From: an uncultured Eubacteriales bacterium
GTDB lineage: Bacteria > Bacillota > Clostridia > Oscillospirales > CAG-272
Reading direction: 5' to 3'
NCBI GenBank assembly: GCA_934446365.1
Contig: CAKSDZ010000001.1
Coordinates: forward strand, 434,001 to 498,000
DNA: 64,000 bases
In this document: piece by piece, positions 1 to 8,162 of the stretch
Layout: each line of letters starts with the position of its first letter
How positions within the stretch are numbered: position 1 is the stretch's first letter
Notes under the pieces: model-generated
Told to the model about the DNA's origin: nothing
What the model saw: the letters and a program-made list of their open reading frames with translations, nothing else
Database searches by the model: none
Position numbers and translations under genes: made by a program

Positions 1-118
1 CATAAACGGGACGGCTTTTCTCGCTCGCCCATTTTGAGGCGATATAAGATATCGCTTCTCCGGCAAGAGAGGGCTGTTCCCGCACGGATATGACCTTCAC
101 AGACGCATCTTGTATCAT
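1..118 (-). CDS. GNAT family N-acetyltransferase, N-terminal fragment (runs off window)
   Basis: Only the first 39 codons lie in the window; the rest is beyond position 1. The start codon at 118-116 overlaps the stop of the upstream methionine gamma-lyase family gene in an ATGA arrangement, so translation is probably coupled. The visible residues include VREQPSLAGEAISYIASKW and then ASEKSRPVY, which resembles the start of a clostridial group of GNAT acetyltransferases (R-E-H/Q-P ... SKWASE-S-VY). The substrate is unknown. The assignment is inference from a short segment; reading the adjoining sequence for the acetyl-CoA binding motif would settle it. Confidence 0.55.
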   Translation of the reverse strand, partial: MIQDASVKVISVREQPSLAGEAISYIASKWASEKSRPVY

Positions 119-1365
119 GACCGAAGCAGCTCTTCCGCCGCCGTCATAATCGCGTATTTGCCGCTTTCATACGTGAGTCCCCCTTGGAAATACGCCGTGT
201 ACGGCGGACGCAGCGGTCCGTCGGCGGAAAGCTCGATGGAAGCGCCCTGCACGAAGGTACCGGCCGCCATGATGACCTTGTCCTCGTAGCCGGGCATGTC
301 CCACGGCTCCGGCGTAACGAACGCGTCGACCGGCGAGCCGGACTGAATACCGCGGCAAAACGCGCAAAGTCCGTCGGGATTCCCGAATTTCACCGTCTGA
401 ATGATGTCGTGGCGCACCGCGTCATAGCTCGGCTCGACTTCATATCCGAGCGTCCCCATGACATAAGCCGCGAACGCCGCCGTCTTTTTCGCCTGCGCCA
501 CCACGTGCGGCGCGAAGAAAAAACCCTTGCAGATATCGCGTGTCTGCCCGAGAGAGGCGCCGCATTCCGTGCCGATGCCGACTGTTGTCAGGCGATATGC
601 GGCAAGCTCGACCGCACGCGCCGTCCCCGCCACGTAGCCGCCCGTCTGCGCCATGCCGCCGCCCGGATTTTTGATGAGCGACCCGACAACGATATCCGCG
701 CCGTGCGCCGTCGGCTCCGTCCTGTCGCAGAACTCGCCGTAGCAGTTGTCGACGACGACGTAGGCGTCGCTTCTCGCCTTTGAAAATGCGGCAATTTTGC
801 CGATTTCCTCCGAGGAAAGCGTCGGGCGGTTCGCATATCCTTTCGAGCGCTGGATAAACACAACCTTGACACGGGAACCAAGCTCACGCAGCTTGCGTTC
901 GATGCCGGCAAAATCCACGCTTCCGTCGGGCAAGAGGGCCACCTCGTCGTAGGAGATGCCGAAATCGGCAAGCGAGCCGTCTCCGTTTTTCGTCTTGTCT
1001 CCGATCACCTCGGAAAGCGTGTCATAAGGACGTCCCGTCACCGCAAGCATAACGTCTCCCGGCCGCAGAAGTCCGAACAGTACGGTGGAAATCGCCTGTG
1101 TGCCGTTGACGATATTGTGGCGCACAAACGCCGATTCCGCGCCGAATACGTCGGCGTAGATCTCCCCCATCACGTCGCGTCCCGTGTCGCCATAGCCGTA
1201 CCCCGTGGTGCCGGCGAACATCGTTTCCGACACGCGGTGGCGGCGATAGCTTTCCAGTACACGCGCCGTATTGTCGTATGCAATCGCGTCGATTTCCGCA
1301 AAAACGGGAGCGAGCGCCGCCTCCGCTTCCCTGGAAATTTTGATGATTTTTTCTGAAAACTCCAT
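115..1365 (-). CDS. Methionine gamma-lyase family (aluminium-resistance-type) PLP enzyme
   Basis: A 416-residue fold-type I pyridoxal-phosphate protein of the Met_gamma_lyase/'aluminium resistance' family, a cytoplasmic C-S lyase/aminotransferase-like enzyme whose true substrate is uncertain. The PLP-lysine region reads VGSLIKNPGGGMAQTGGYVAG near residues 230-250, preceded by VVVDNCYGEFCD, both typical of the family. Length is normal for the family. The start is set by AAAGGATAACAT before ATG. It is the penultimate visible gene of the leftward rsmA-murD-M42 run and overlaps the next gene by four bases. Family call is firm; reaction is inferred from family naming. Confidence 0.85.
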   Translation of the reverse strand: MEFSEKIIKISREAEAALAPVFAEIDAIAYDNTARVLESYRRHRVSETMFAGTTGYGYGDTGRDVMGEIYADVFGAESAFVRHNIVNGTQAISTVLFGLLRPGDVMLAVTGRPYDTLSEVIGDKTKNGDGSLADFGISYDEVALLPDGSVDFAGIERKLRELGSRVKVVFIQRSKGYANRPTLSSEEIGKIAAFSKARSDAYVVVDNCYGEFCDRTEPTAHGADIVVGSLIKNPGGGMAQTGGYVAGTARAVELAAYRLTTVGIGTECGASLGQTRDICKGFFFAPHVVAQAKKTAAFAAYVMGTLGYEVEPSYDAVRHDIIQTVKFGNPDGLCAFCRGIQSGSPVDAFVTPEPWDMPGYEDKVIMAAGTFVQGASIELSADGPLRPPYTAYFQGGLTYESGKYAIMTAAEELLRS

Positions 1366-1376
1366 ATGTTATCCTT

Positions 1377-1823
1377 TCAGTTTCTATGCAGCACAAACCT
1401 CTGCACAGGATAGTCAAACTCAAAAAACAGCTCCGCGGGCACAAACCCGAAGCGCCGGTAAAGCGCTCGGGGCGCCGTGCCTTTCTCGTCGTCCTCTCGG
1501 AACGTCGTCACCGCGATGTCGCCCTCCGGCATCAGCTCCAACATTTTTGCCATCAAAGAGGAAGCTACACCGCACCGGCGGCAAGCGGGGTCCGTCGCCA
1601 AAAAAGAAAGCTGTCGGCGGGCAGGTGAAAACAGCAGAACGCCCGCCATTTTGTCTCCCGATTTCACACGGAGCGCCGTTTTCCGCGCAATATTCTTTTT
1701 CAGCGTCTCCGCATAATCCGCCATATCAAGCCCAGGAAAGCTGTCCGATACCCGCGTGACAAGATCCAGCCACGCCGGGATATCCGACGGCTCCGCGATT
1801 ATCGCTTCAAAGGGGACGTTCAT
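1377..1823 (-). CDS. GNAT family N-acetyltransferase
   Basis: A 148-residue single-domain GNAT protein. The acetyl-CoA binding signature is visible as LATDPACRRCGVASSLM around residues 76-92 (the R/Q-x-x-G-x-G/A loop, here RRCGVA), followed by a C-terminal 'ALYRRFGFVPAE' helix-turn typical of the fold. It begins inside the stop codon of the upstream M42 peptidase gene (ATGA overlap at 1820-1823), so the two are translationally coupled. The acetyl acceptor cannot be told from sequence; it could be a small molecule or a protein N-terminus. Confidence 0.8.
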   Translation of the reverse strand: MNVPFEAIIAEPSDIPAWLDLVTRVSDSFPGLDMADYAETLKKNIARKTALRVKSGDKMAGVLLFSPARRQLSFLATDPACRRCGVASSLMAKMLELMPEGDIAVTTFREDDEKGTAPRALYRRFGFVPAELFFEFDYPVQRFVLHRN

Positions 1824-2821
1824 TCGCCCAGCCTTGTTTCACAAAGTCCCGCAAGGATTTTTACGCCCCCCGCGACGTCGTTCATGTCCACGACCTCGAC
1901 GGCGCTGTGTCCGTAGCGCGTCGGAATGGACAAAGCGCCCGCGATGCAGCCGCCCGCCGCCTGCTGCAGCATGCAGGTGTCCGTGCCGCCGGATTCGAGA
2001 ATTTCAAGCTGATACGGGATTTTGCCCGCTTCGGCGACGGACTTCATCGTCTCAATCATTTTTCTGTGACAAATAACCATGCCGTCTTTGAGCTTGACCG
2101 CGATTCCCTTTCCGAGCACCACCTCGAACGGCGCGCAGTTCGGAACGTCGCCGGAGCCGCCGATATCCGCGGCGACCGCCCAGTCGGGCGCGATGGAAAA
2201 CGCGGAGGTTTTCGCGCCGCGCACGCCGACCTCCTCCTGCACGGTAAACACGAAATAGGTGTCATTTTCAAAGCTTTTCGCCGCTTTTGCCGCCTCAAAA
2301 AGCATCAGGCAGCCGATTCTGTCGTCGATCGGACGTCCCGCCACGCGGCTTCCCGCAAGGTGAATGAGCTTCGGGGACACGCGGCAGGTATCGCCGATCT
2401 TCACGCGGCGCTCCGCGTCCTTTTTGCTCTTCGCACCGATATCGACATAAAACACCTCGGGGCGGAAATCCTTCGCCGCCGTGCGCGCGTCCGGCACAAT
2501 CACGCCGCGCGTTCCGTTCTTAAATTCCACCTCGGAAAACGCGGCGGCGTTATAGTTGATGCCGCCCATTTTGGAAACGCGCAGATATCCCTTGTCGTCG
2601 ATGAAGCTCACCATAAAGCCGATTTCGTCCATATGTGCGGCAAACATCAGCTTTTTCGGATTCTCGCCCTTTCCTTTTTTGAAGGCAATGAGATTCCCCA
2701 TCGCGTCGGTATAGACCTTGTCCACATACGGCGCGATATCCGAAGCGATCACCGAGGAAATATCCTCCTCGTCGCCGGACACGCCGTGTGCATATACAAA
2801 TTTTTTAAGCTGTGCAAACAT
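1820..2821 (-). CDS. M42 family metallopeptidase (glutamyl aminopeptidase/FrvX type), copy 1
   Basis: A 333-residue co-catalytic zinc aminopeptidase of family M42, a cytoplasmic peptide-trimming enzyme that usually forms large tetrahedral complexes. Zinc-ligand motifs are in place: AAHMDEIGFMV near residue 67, IDDRIGC near 180, VQEEVGVRGA near 212, AADIGGSGD near 234 and RYGHSAVEVV near 307. RBS is a pyrimidine-rich revcomp with AAAGGATAAAA before ATG. It is the last of three M42 paralogues in tandem and is followed without a gap by a GNAT gene. The three copies may build a mixed oligomer (inference). Confidence 0.9.
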   Translation of the reverse strand: MFAQLKKFVYAHGVSGDEEDISSVIASDIAPYVDKVYTDAMGNLIAFKKGKGENPKKLMFAAHMDEIGFMVSFIDDKGYLRVSKMGGINYNAAAFSEVEFKNGTRGVIVPDARTAAKDFRPEVFYVDIGAKSKKDAERRVKIGDTCRVSPKLIHLAGSRVAGRPIDDRIGCLMLFEAAKAAKSFENDTYFVFTVQEEVGVRGAKTSAFSIAPDWAVAADIGGSGDVPNCAPFEVVLGKGIAVKLKDGMVICHRKMIETMKSVAEAGKIPYQLEILESGGTDTCMLQQAAGGCIAGALSIPTRYGHSAVEVVDMNDVAGGVKILAGLCETRLGE

Positions 2822-2827
2822 CGTTTT

Positions 2828-3049
2828 TTATCCTTTCCTGCGGGCGCCGTGCGGCACGCCGCCGTTATTCTGTAATTTTATCAGAAATCCATCCTGCTCC
2901 GAACAAGCCTTTTTTCCGCACGCGGTTTTCCTGATACGGCCGCGGCTGTGATGCCCGATACATGCGGGACAGTCCCCGTGTCTTTCACATCCGGTTCTCT
3001 TGCATGGGCAGGAAGATTTCATTCCGGTATCCCTGTTTTCCACGGTCAT
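2828..3049 (-). CDS. Small Cys-rich protein between M42 peptidase genes
   Basis: A 73-residue protein whose core reads CPCKRTGCERHGDCPACIGHH (residues 14-34, here shortened to the key positions C14, C16, C21, H24, C27, C30, H33-H34), a pattern resembling tiny clostridial Cys/His proteins likely to bind zinc. Its ATG overlaps the stop of the upstream M42 gene (ATGA at 3046-3049), and its own stop lies six bases before the next M42 gene. An internal Met at residue 10 (position 3022) with AGGGAT upstream is an alternative start. Placement inside a tight operon argues it is real. Function unknown. Confidence 0.6.
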   Translation of the reverse strand: MTVENRDTGMKSSCPCKRTGCERHGDCPACIGHHSRGRIRKTACGKKACSEQDGFLIKLQNNGGVPHGARRKG

Positions 3050-4104
3050 CGTGCAAAAGAGCGGACAAGTTCAAATCCGAGAGAAAGCGCCGCCTCATAA
3101 TCCGCCGTTCCGATGATTTCCGCGCCGGAATGCAGGTTTCTCGTCGGAATACCGAGGGAAAGCGTGCGGATTCCCGACGCCGTTTTGTGGACGGTACCGC
3201 CTTCCCCGCCGGCACCCGCCGCGCTCGAAGGATACTGATACCGGATTCCGCTTTTTTCGCAGCAGGCGACCGCGTCTCCGAACATTGCGCGGTCATAGAG
3301 CGTTTTCATATCGGCGGGCGCTATCACAACGCCGCCCCTAAGCTTCGCGCCGCATGCCGTTTCCGATGCGCCGCCGAAGTCCGCTGCCGGCGCCGCGTCA
3401 AAGACAATCGCTTTTTCCGGCATGACCGAATACGCCGCGGTTTCGATGGCAAACTGCGCACGGGCAATCTCCCGCTTGACCGAAAACACAAGGAATATTT
3501 CATCCGTCATCTCGGCGTCAAGCCCTTCTCCCCGGATTTTCTCCGCAAGCTCACAGAGGAGCGCGCACATGGAGCGCCCGCCGAGCGCCTTGCCGGCGTA
3601 AAGTCCGTTTGCAAGAGGAGTGAATTTTGGCTCGAACGTCCCATAATCCCCGAGGCGGACAAGCGTTTCCGCCTCCGCCTTGTCCTTCGCACCCAGCTCG
3701 ATATAAAGCTTGTCCGCCGGCGTCGGCTTTGAACGCTCATCGCCGGACTGCGCATGAATCGGTTTTGCCGAAACCACACCGCGCACGCCGGAAACGAGAG
3801 TCACTCTGCGCCCGGACAGCGTGCGTGTGTCAAGATTCCCGAGAAGCGAAAGCCGCAGACGGCCGTCTCCATCGATATTTTTGACCATGAAGCCCGGCTC
3901 GTCCATATGCGCCGCAAGCAGGATTCGGCCCTTCGGGTTTCCCTTTTTCGGCGCGATTCTCGCAATCAGATTGCCCACCTTATCCGTCGTAATTTCGTCA
4001 CAGACCCCGCCGAGCTCCGCCTTGACAATTTCCGCTGCGGCCGTCTCACAACCGGACGGCGCTGCGGCACGGGAAAGATTTTCCATCCGTTCCGTTCTTT
4101 CCAT
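3046..4104 (-). CDS. M42 family metallopeptidase, copy 2
   Basis: A roughly 352-residue M42 zinc aminopeptidase paralogue. The first zinc motif AAHMDEPGFMV is clear, but later positions diverge: the region equal to D-D-R/K reads GGRSMCALL (usual acid/neutral D-N/D-K-x-x replaced by G-R-S-M), the catalytic glutamate pair reads VFSVKREIA instead of V-Q-E-E-V-G, and the C-terminal ligand region is RNLHSGAEI. Several canonical metal/catalytic residues therefore look substituted, so this copy may be catalytically weak and serve as a partner subunit (inference). A GTG at 4113 overlaps the previous stop, but AGAGAGG upstream fits ATG at 4104 better. Confidence 0.8.
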   Translation of the reverse strand: MERTERMENLSRAAAPSGCETAAAEIVKAELGGVCDEITTDKVGNLIARIAPKKGNPKGRILLAAHMDEPGFMVKNIDGDGRLRLSLLGNLDTRTLSGRRVTLVSGVRGVVSAKPIHAQSGDERSKPTPADKLYIELGAKDKAEAETLVRLGDYGTFEPKFTPLANGLYAGKALGGRSMCALLCELAEKIRGEGLDAEMTDEIFLVFSVKREIARAQFAIETAAYSVMPEKAIVFDAAPAADFGGASETACGAKLRGGVVIAPADMKTLYDRAMFGDAVACCEKSGIRYQYPSSAAGAGGEGGTVHKTASGIRTLSLGIPTRNLHSGAEIIGTADYEAALSLGFELVRSFAR

Positions 4105-4109
4105 CCTCG

Positions 4110-5156
4110 TCACCTCTCTTTCTCCGGCGATACGCCGAATTTTTTTCGGATAACCGCCGCCACAAGACGCGCGGTGCTTTCCACATCTTCCAGATTCAGG
4201 ATTTCATTCGCCGTATGCATGAACCAAATCGGGATTCCGACAAGTGCCGTCGGGATTCCGCCCGCGGCGTATACAAGCTCATCCGCATGTGTACCGGTGC
4301 CCGTCGCCTCCACCACCGTCTGAACGGGAATGCTCTCCTCTTTCGCCGTGTCAAGGATAAAATCGGTAAGCGGCTTATCCAGAATCGCGGAAAGCGAAAC
4401 CGCAGGACCGCCCTTCATATCGGAATCGCCGGGCTTTTTGCCCTCCGGCGCAAAGCCGAAGGTCACATCGAGCACAAGCGCCGCATCCGGTCGGATGCGG
4501 AATGCCGCGGCCGTCACGGCACGGTGTCCGACCTCCTCGCGGGCGGACATCGAAAAATAAATGTCGCAGTTTATCGTGCTCATGTCAAGTTCCGCCAGCG
4601 CCGCGAGCACCGCGGCGGCGGAGCATTTGTTGTCGAAGCCCTTTCCGGCGAGATATCCGCCCGCAAGCTCCGTATATTCCGGCTCGAAGCCCACCGGTGT
4701 GCCGACGGGCGTCAGCGTTTCCGCTTCCTCCTTGCCAAGTCCCGTATCGATGAGCAGCTCCGTCACGGGAACAAGACGGGAGCTCTCGTCTCCGGTCATA
4801 AGCTCGCGTGGCTTTGTCAAAACGATGCCGCGAAGCGGCTTTTGCCCGTATACGACAACCTCCGAGGCGGGCAGAATGCGGGCATCCACGCCGCCCTGCG
4901 AGCATACGCGCAGATGGCCGTCGTCCGTGATGCCCTTTACAAGCAGTCCCACCTCGTCATAATGGGTGTCGATGAAAAGCTTTTTTGCGTTTTCCTTTCC
5001 ACAGCGCTTTATGAAAATATGATTGCCGACCGCGTCGTACTCATGCTCGTCGAAATACGGCCCGACAAGCCGCGTGAGCGCCGTCTCGTCATACGACTCG
5101 AATCCGACGACGGACATAAGTCCGCACAGGTCGGTCAAAAGCTGTTTTGTCTGCAT
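4110..5156 (-). CDS. M42 family metallopeptidase, copy 3
   Basis: A 348-residue M42 zinc aminopeptidase, first of the three tandem copies to be transcribed. Motifs: DTHYDEVGLLV near residue 63 (H and D ligands), GKGFDNKCSAAAV near 172 (D ligand), SAREEVGHRAV near 207 (catalytic E-E), VLDVTFG near 230 (D ligand) and a C-terminal IWFMHTANEIL histidine. All expected ligand positions are present. RBS AAAGGAAAAATAAC precedes the ATG. It lies 29 bases after murD and directly abuts copy 2, so it is probably cotranscribed with the housekeeping genes rsmA and murD. Confidence 0.88.
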   Translation of the reverse strand: MQTKQLLTDLCGLMSVVGFESYDETALTRLVGPYFDEHEYDAVGNHIFIKRCGKENAKKLFIDTHYDEVGLLVKGITDDGHLRVCSQGGVDARILPASEVVVYGQKPLRGIVLTKPRELMTGDESSRLVPVTELLIDTGLGKEEAETLTPVGTPVGFEPEYTELAGGYLAGKGFDNKCSAAAVLAALAELDMSTINCDIYFSMSAREEVGHRAVTAAAFRIRPDAALVLDVTFGFAPEGKKPGDSDMKGGPAVSLSAILDKPLTDFILDTAKEESIPVQTVVEATGTGTHADELVYAAGGIPTALVGIPIWFMHTANEILNLEDVESTARLVAAVIRKKFGVSPEKER

Positions 5157-5185
5157 GTTATTTTTCCTTTCTTTTTATAGGATTC

Positions 5186-6574
5186 TTATAATTCCTTTAC
5201 AAGCTCCGTAAAACGGTCGCCCCGCCGCTCGAAATTCGGGAAAGCGTCAAAGCTTGCCGCTGCGGGAGACAAAAGCACGGTATCGCCGCTCTTTGCGCGT
5301 CCCGCCGCATAGCGCACCGCGTCGTCAAAGCTCCCTATGTAAGCGATGCTGCTGCGCGGATAGCCGGCCGCCACAAGCTTTTCCAGCACCTGCATGCCGG
5401 TATCGCCCGTCGCCACGACGAATTTTGCCTTCGCGGCAAGCGGCGCAATCAAAGGCTCAATCGGGATGTGCTTGTCATAGCCGCCGACAATCACGATAAG
5501 CTTTTCCTCAAAAGAGGAAAGCGCCGCAAGCGTTCTCGTCGGGCTTGTGTCAATCGAGCTGTTATAGAACTTCACGCCGTTCTTTTCCGCGACAAGCTCG
5601 ATGCGGTGACGGACACCGCCGAAGGTGCGCGCGACCTCCGTCATATCCCCGGTACCGACGATTCCCCAAACGGCGGAAATTGCCGCCATATAATTTTCCA
5701 CGTTGTGCATTCCGACGATTTTGATATCGGAGCGGTTCATGACAAAATGCTCCGTCCCGTCATAATACCAAATCGCGTTATCCTTATAATAGCAGGAATT
5801 CGGATACTCGGGCTTTTGTTTTGAGGAAAACAGCGTCACCTTAGACGGCGCCTCATCCGCCATCGCGCGCGTCAGCCCATTTTCCGCATTGAGAACGAGG
5901 CGGCACTCTCCCGTCTGATACCGCCAGATATTCCGTTTGCAGTCGGTATATTCCTCCATCGACGTGTGCCAGTTGAGGTGATTGGGCGTGATATTGGTAA
6001 TCACCGCCGAATACGGCGCAAATTTCATCGTATGCAGCTGAAAGCTCGACAGCTCCAGCACGGCGAAGTCCGCTTCCCCGACCTCCTCGATCACGGGAAG
6101 CAGCGGCGTTCCGATGTTGCCGCCGAGAAAGACGCGCGCACCGTTTTTTTCCGCCGCGCGTTCCAGCATTTTGGAAATCACGGTCGTCGTGGTCGTTTTG
6201 CCGTCGCTGCCCGTCACAGCAAAAATCCGGCATGGGCAAAGCGCGCAGAAAACCTCCATTTCCGAGGTCACGACAGCACCGCGTTCTCCGGCATGCAGCA
6301 GCTCCGGCACGTCATATCGGATGCCGGGCGACTTGAAAATCACGTCCTCGTCGATATCCGAAAGATAGCTCTCCTCATAAATCATACGCACGCCGCGCGC
6401 GCGGAGGAAATCCACGGTTTCCGCGTCCGGCGCAGGATTTTTGTCACGTGCGGTAAGCCGCGCTCCGCACGACAGAAGAAAATCCACCGCCGCGCGGTTG
6501 CTGATACCCATACCGACAAGCGCCACATGCTTCCCCTTTATCCATTCTTTAAATGATACAAGCTTTTCGTTCAT
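5186..6574 (-). CDS. murD: UDP-N-acetylmuramoyl-L-alanine--D-glutamate ligase MurD
   Basis: A 462-residue Mur ligase that adds D-glutamate to UDP-MurNAc-L-Ala in the cytoplasmic stage of peptidoglycan synthesis. The N-terminal domain has the GMGISNRAAVDFL nucleotide-binding loop (about residue 21), the ATP P-loop is AVTGSDGKTTTTTVI near residue 118, followed by GGNIGTPLL and ITPNHLNWH (catalytic His). The C-terminal domain has YNSSIDTSPTRTLAAL and VIVGGYDKHIP, both standard for MurD. Start chosen by AGGAGGCTTTT before ATG. Thirty bases after rsmA; likely one operon. Confidence 0.96.
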   Translation of the reverse strand: MNEKLVSFKEWIKGKHVALVGMGISNRAAVDFLLSCGARLTARDKNPAPDAETVDFLRARGVRMIYEESYLSDIDEDVIFKSPGIRYDVPELLHAGERGAVVTSEMEVFCALCPCRIFAVTGSDGKTTTTTVISKMLERAAEKNGARVFLGGNIGTPLLPVIEEVGEADFAVLELSSFQLHTMKFAPYSAVITNITPNHLNWHTSMEEYTDCKRNIWRYQTGECRLVLNAENGLTRAMADEAPSKVTLFSSKQKPEYPNSCYYKDNAIWYYDGTEHFVMNRSDIKIVGMHNVENYMAAISAVWGIVGTGDMTEVARTFGGVRHRIELVAEKNGVKFYNSSIDTSPTRTLAALSSFEEKLIVIVGGYDKHIPIEPLIAPLAAKAKFVVATGDTGMQVLEKLVAAGYPRSSIAYIGSFDDAVRYAAGRAKSGDTVLLSPAAASFDAFPNFERRGDRFTELVKEL

Positions 6575-6604
6575 AAAAGCCTCCTGCTCTGTATTTTTAA
6601 CGGT

Positions 6605-7462
6605 TCAAAGCTCAATCTGGTCGGAAATCCGCGCAAAATCCGAAAGCCCGAGCGCCTCGCCGCGGATATCCGCGCGGTATCCCAGCGAAACAAGAGCAGC
6701 CTCGATCTCCGCTTTTGTCCGCTTCGAGGTCTCCCCCGCGAGAGAATTGGCGAGCGTTTTCCGCCGTTTGGCGAAAGCCCCGCGAATCACGCGGAACAAA
6801 TTCTCCTTGCTCTTACATTGTACGGGCGCGGCACCGTAAAGGTTCATCCGGATCACCTCGGAGGTCACCTTCGGCGGCGGAACAAAGTTCGCGGGAGAAA
6901 CGGCAAAGCACTTTTCCGTGTGCGCATAGTAGGCACATGCCGCCGTGATGGCGCCGTATTCCGGCGTCCCCGGCGCGGCGCAAAGCCTGTCCGCGACCTC
7001 CTTTTGAATCATGACCGTCACGGATTCAAAAAGGCCTTCCGTTTCAAGCAGGCGCATGAGGATAGGCGAGGTGATGTAATACGGCAGATTCGCGCAGACC
7101 GCGACACGCATATCGCCGAATTCCTCGCGCACAAGCGCGGAAAAATCCGTTTTCATCGCGTCGCCGTTTCGTATCTTTACATTCTCACAGTCCGCAAGCG
7201 TCTCCGAAAGCACCGGCAGAAGGCTTTTGTCGATCTCAATCGCAACGACCCTGCGGTACCGCTCGGCAAGCTTTTCGGTCAGCGTTCCGATGCCGGGCCC
7301 GATCTCGAGAATGCCGAGCTCCCCGTCACCGTCCCCCGCCGTATCCGCGATTCGGTTCACGATGCTTTCATTCACAAGGAAATTCTGTCCGTATCGCTTC
7401 TGCGGTGAAATCCCATGCTTTTCCATCAGGGAGCGAACCGCGGCAATGTCCGTTAGCTTCAT
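6605..7462 (-). CDS. rsmA: 16S rRNA (adenine1518/1519-N6)-dimethyltransferase RsmA (KsgA)
   Basis: A 285-residue SAM-dependent methyltransferase that dimethylates two adjacent adenines in helix 45 of 16S rRNA during 30S maturation; loss gives kasugamycin resistance in other bacteria. Motifs: KRYGQNFLVNE at the N-terminus, ILEIGPGIGTLTEKLA (SAM motif I), EIDKSLLPVL, and the target-base motif ANLPYYITSPIL. An upstream in-frame Met at 7558 would add 32 residues, but AAGGATATCAAAAGA upstream of 7462 and the family start both favour the shorter form. First gene of the leftward rsmA-murD-M42 run. Confidence 0.95.
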   Translation of the reverse strand: MKLTDIAAVRSLMEKHGISPQKRYGQNFLVNESIVNRIADTAGDGDGELGILEIGPGIGTLTEKLAERYRRVVAIEIDKSLLPVLSETLADCENVKIRNGDAMKTDFSALVREEFGDMRVAVCANLPYYITSPILMRLLETEGLFESVTVMIQKEVADRLCAAPGTPEYGAITAACAYYAHTEKCFAVSPANFVPPPKVTSEVIRMNLYGAAPVQCKSKENLFRVIRGAFAKRRKTLANSLAGETSKRTKAEIEAALVSLGYRADIRGEALGLSDFARISDQIEL

Positions 7463-7510
7463 TCTTTTGATATCCTTTTCAGAAATTCTTTGAATATTTT
7501 CATTTTTTTG

Positions 7511-7539
7511 TTGACAAACCGGTTTTGTTATGATAAAAT
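7511..7539 (+). promoter_or_regulatory. sigma-A promoter of the tRNA-Thr/tRNA-Gly unit
   Basis: Read directly: -35 TTGACA at 7511-7516, 17-base spacer, -10 TAAAAT at 7534-7539 with an extended TG at 7531-7532. It lies 21 bases before the mature tRNA-Thr. It overlaps the upstream leader region of the divergent rsmA gene. Confidence 0.85.
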
Positions 7540-7560
7540 AGTCCATGCTAAAAATCACCC

Positions 7561-7636
7561 GCTAATGTGGCTCAGTTGGTAGAGCAGTTGATTCGTAATC
7601 AACAGGTCGGGGGTTCGAGTCCCCCCATTAGCTCCA
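7561..7636 (+). tRNA. tRNA-Thr (anticodon CGT)
   Basis: A 76-base cloverleaf: acceptor arms GCTAATG and CATTAGC pair perfectly, D-stem GCTC/GAGC, anticodon loop TTCGTAA giving CGT, T-arm GGGGG-TTCGAGT-CCCCC, discriminator T, and an encoded CCA at 7634-7636. Confidence 0.96.
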
Positions 7637-7662
7637 AAAACTCCGCTTGCCGGAGTTTTTTT
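7636..7662 (+). terminator. Hairpin with T-run between tRNA-Thr and tRNA-Gly
   Basis: ACTCCG at 7640-7645 pairs with CGGAGT at 7651-7656, extended by A/T pairs, followed by seven Ts. It sits between the two tRNA genes, so it may attenuate transcription into tRNA-Gly or act as a processing signal. Confidence 0.6.
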
Positions 7663-7736
7663 GCAGGCGTAGTTCAGTGGCAGAACATCAGCTTCCCAAG
7701 CTGAATATGCGGGTTCGATTCCCGTCGCCTGCTCCA
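7663..7736 (+). tRNA. tRNA-Gly (anticodon CCC)
   Basis: A 74-base cloverleaf: acceptor GCAGGCG/CGCCTGC, D-stem GTTC/GAAC, anticodon loop TTCCCAA giving CCC, T-arm GCGGG-TTCGATT-CCCGT with one G-T wobble, discriminator T, encoded CCA. Confidence 0.96.
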
Positions 7737-7742
7737 AAGAAG

Positions 7743-7768
7743 ACGCACGTGAGCAAGTGCGTTTTTTC
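7743..7768 (+). terminator. Terminator after tRNA-Gly
   Basis: ACGCAC (7743-7748) pairs with GTGCGT (7757-7762) and is followed by a run of Ts. It ends the tRNA transcription unit. The stretch from here to 7885 shows no coding signal. Confidence 0.75.
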
Positions 7769-7885
7769 TTTTCCACGGAAAGAAATTCCTCTTTCACAGA
7801 CTTTACTATTATAGCGCAAACAAATGAGAAAAGCAACATCAAATAAAAAGATAAATCGGAAATTCCGCATTTTTTATTCTCTCCC

Positions 7886-7914
7886 TTGACAAAGCCGAAG
7901 CTTTTCTTTATACT
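7886..7914 (+). promoter_or_regulatory. sigma-A promoter of the ABC-F remnant
   Basis: TTGACA at 7886-7891, exactly 17 bases, TATACT at 7909-7914. It precedes a short leader ORF, two hairpins and the broken ABC-F gene, and is the only strong promoter for that unit. Confidence 0.8.
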
Positions 7915-7944
7915 GAAAAAAACGACACGATTGGAGATGAAAAG

Positions 7945-7965
7945 ATGCTTCGTATTTCCCGCTGA
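7945..7965 (+). CDS. Six-codon leader peptide MLRISR upstream of ABC-F gene
   Basis: TTGGAG at 7931-7936 is followed eight bases later by ATG and six sense codons (M-L-R-I-S-R) before TGA. It lies just downstream of the promoter and upstream of the attenuator hairpins. Antibiotic-resistance ABC-F genes are often controlled by ribosome stalling on such mini-ORFs (known for the family); that this one does so is inference. Confidence 0.45.
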   Translation: MLRISR

Positions 7966-8069
7966 AATCATTCGGCGCAAGCCCCGAAAAAGGCGAAGGC
8001 TTCCCTTTCGTCCGGTGTTTTTGCGCCGCAGCAGGAAAACGGATATCTTTTCGCCTTATCATAATTTCG

Positions 8070-8140
8070 CCGTGAGCCGTTCTCACGGAGCAGAATATGA
8101 GCCGCAGGATAATCATGTTTTCCTGCGGCTCATATTGTTT
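8070..8140 (+). promoter_or_regulatory. Attenuator-like hairpins in the ABC-F leader
   Basis: A first stem pairs CCGTGAG with CTCACGG around 8070-8089. A second, perfect 16-base-pair stem pairs 8094-8109 (AATATGAGCCGCAGGA) with 8121-8136 across an 11-base loop and is followed by a weak T stretch, and lies just before the RBS AAAGGAGGG of the ABC-F gene. The arrangement fits transcription attenuation of a drug-inducible resistance gene. Confidence 0.6.
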
Positions 8141-8162
8141 GCATCCGGAAAGGAGGGCTCTC

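Noticed and set aside
7555..7980. Leftward ORF with GGTRTPDL-type sequence over tRNA-Thr and tRNA-Gly
   Set aside because: Antisense to two tRNA genes with no RBS; a known artefact.
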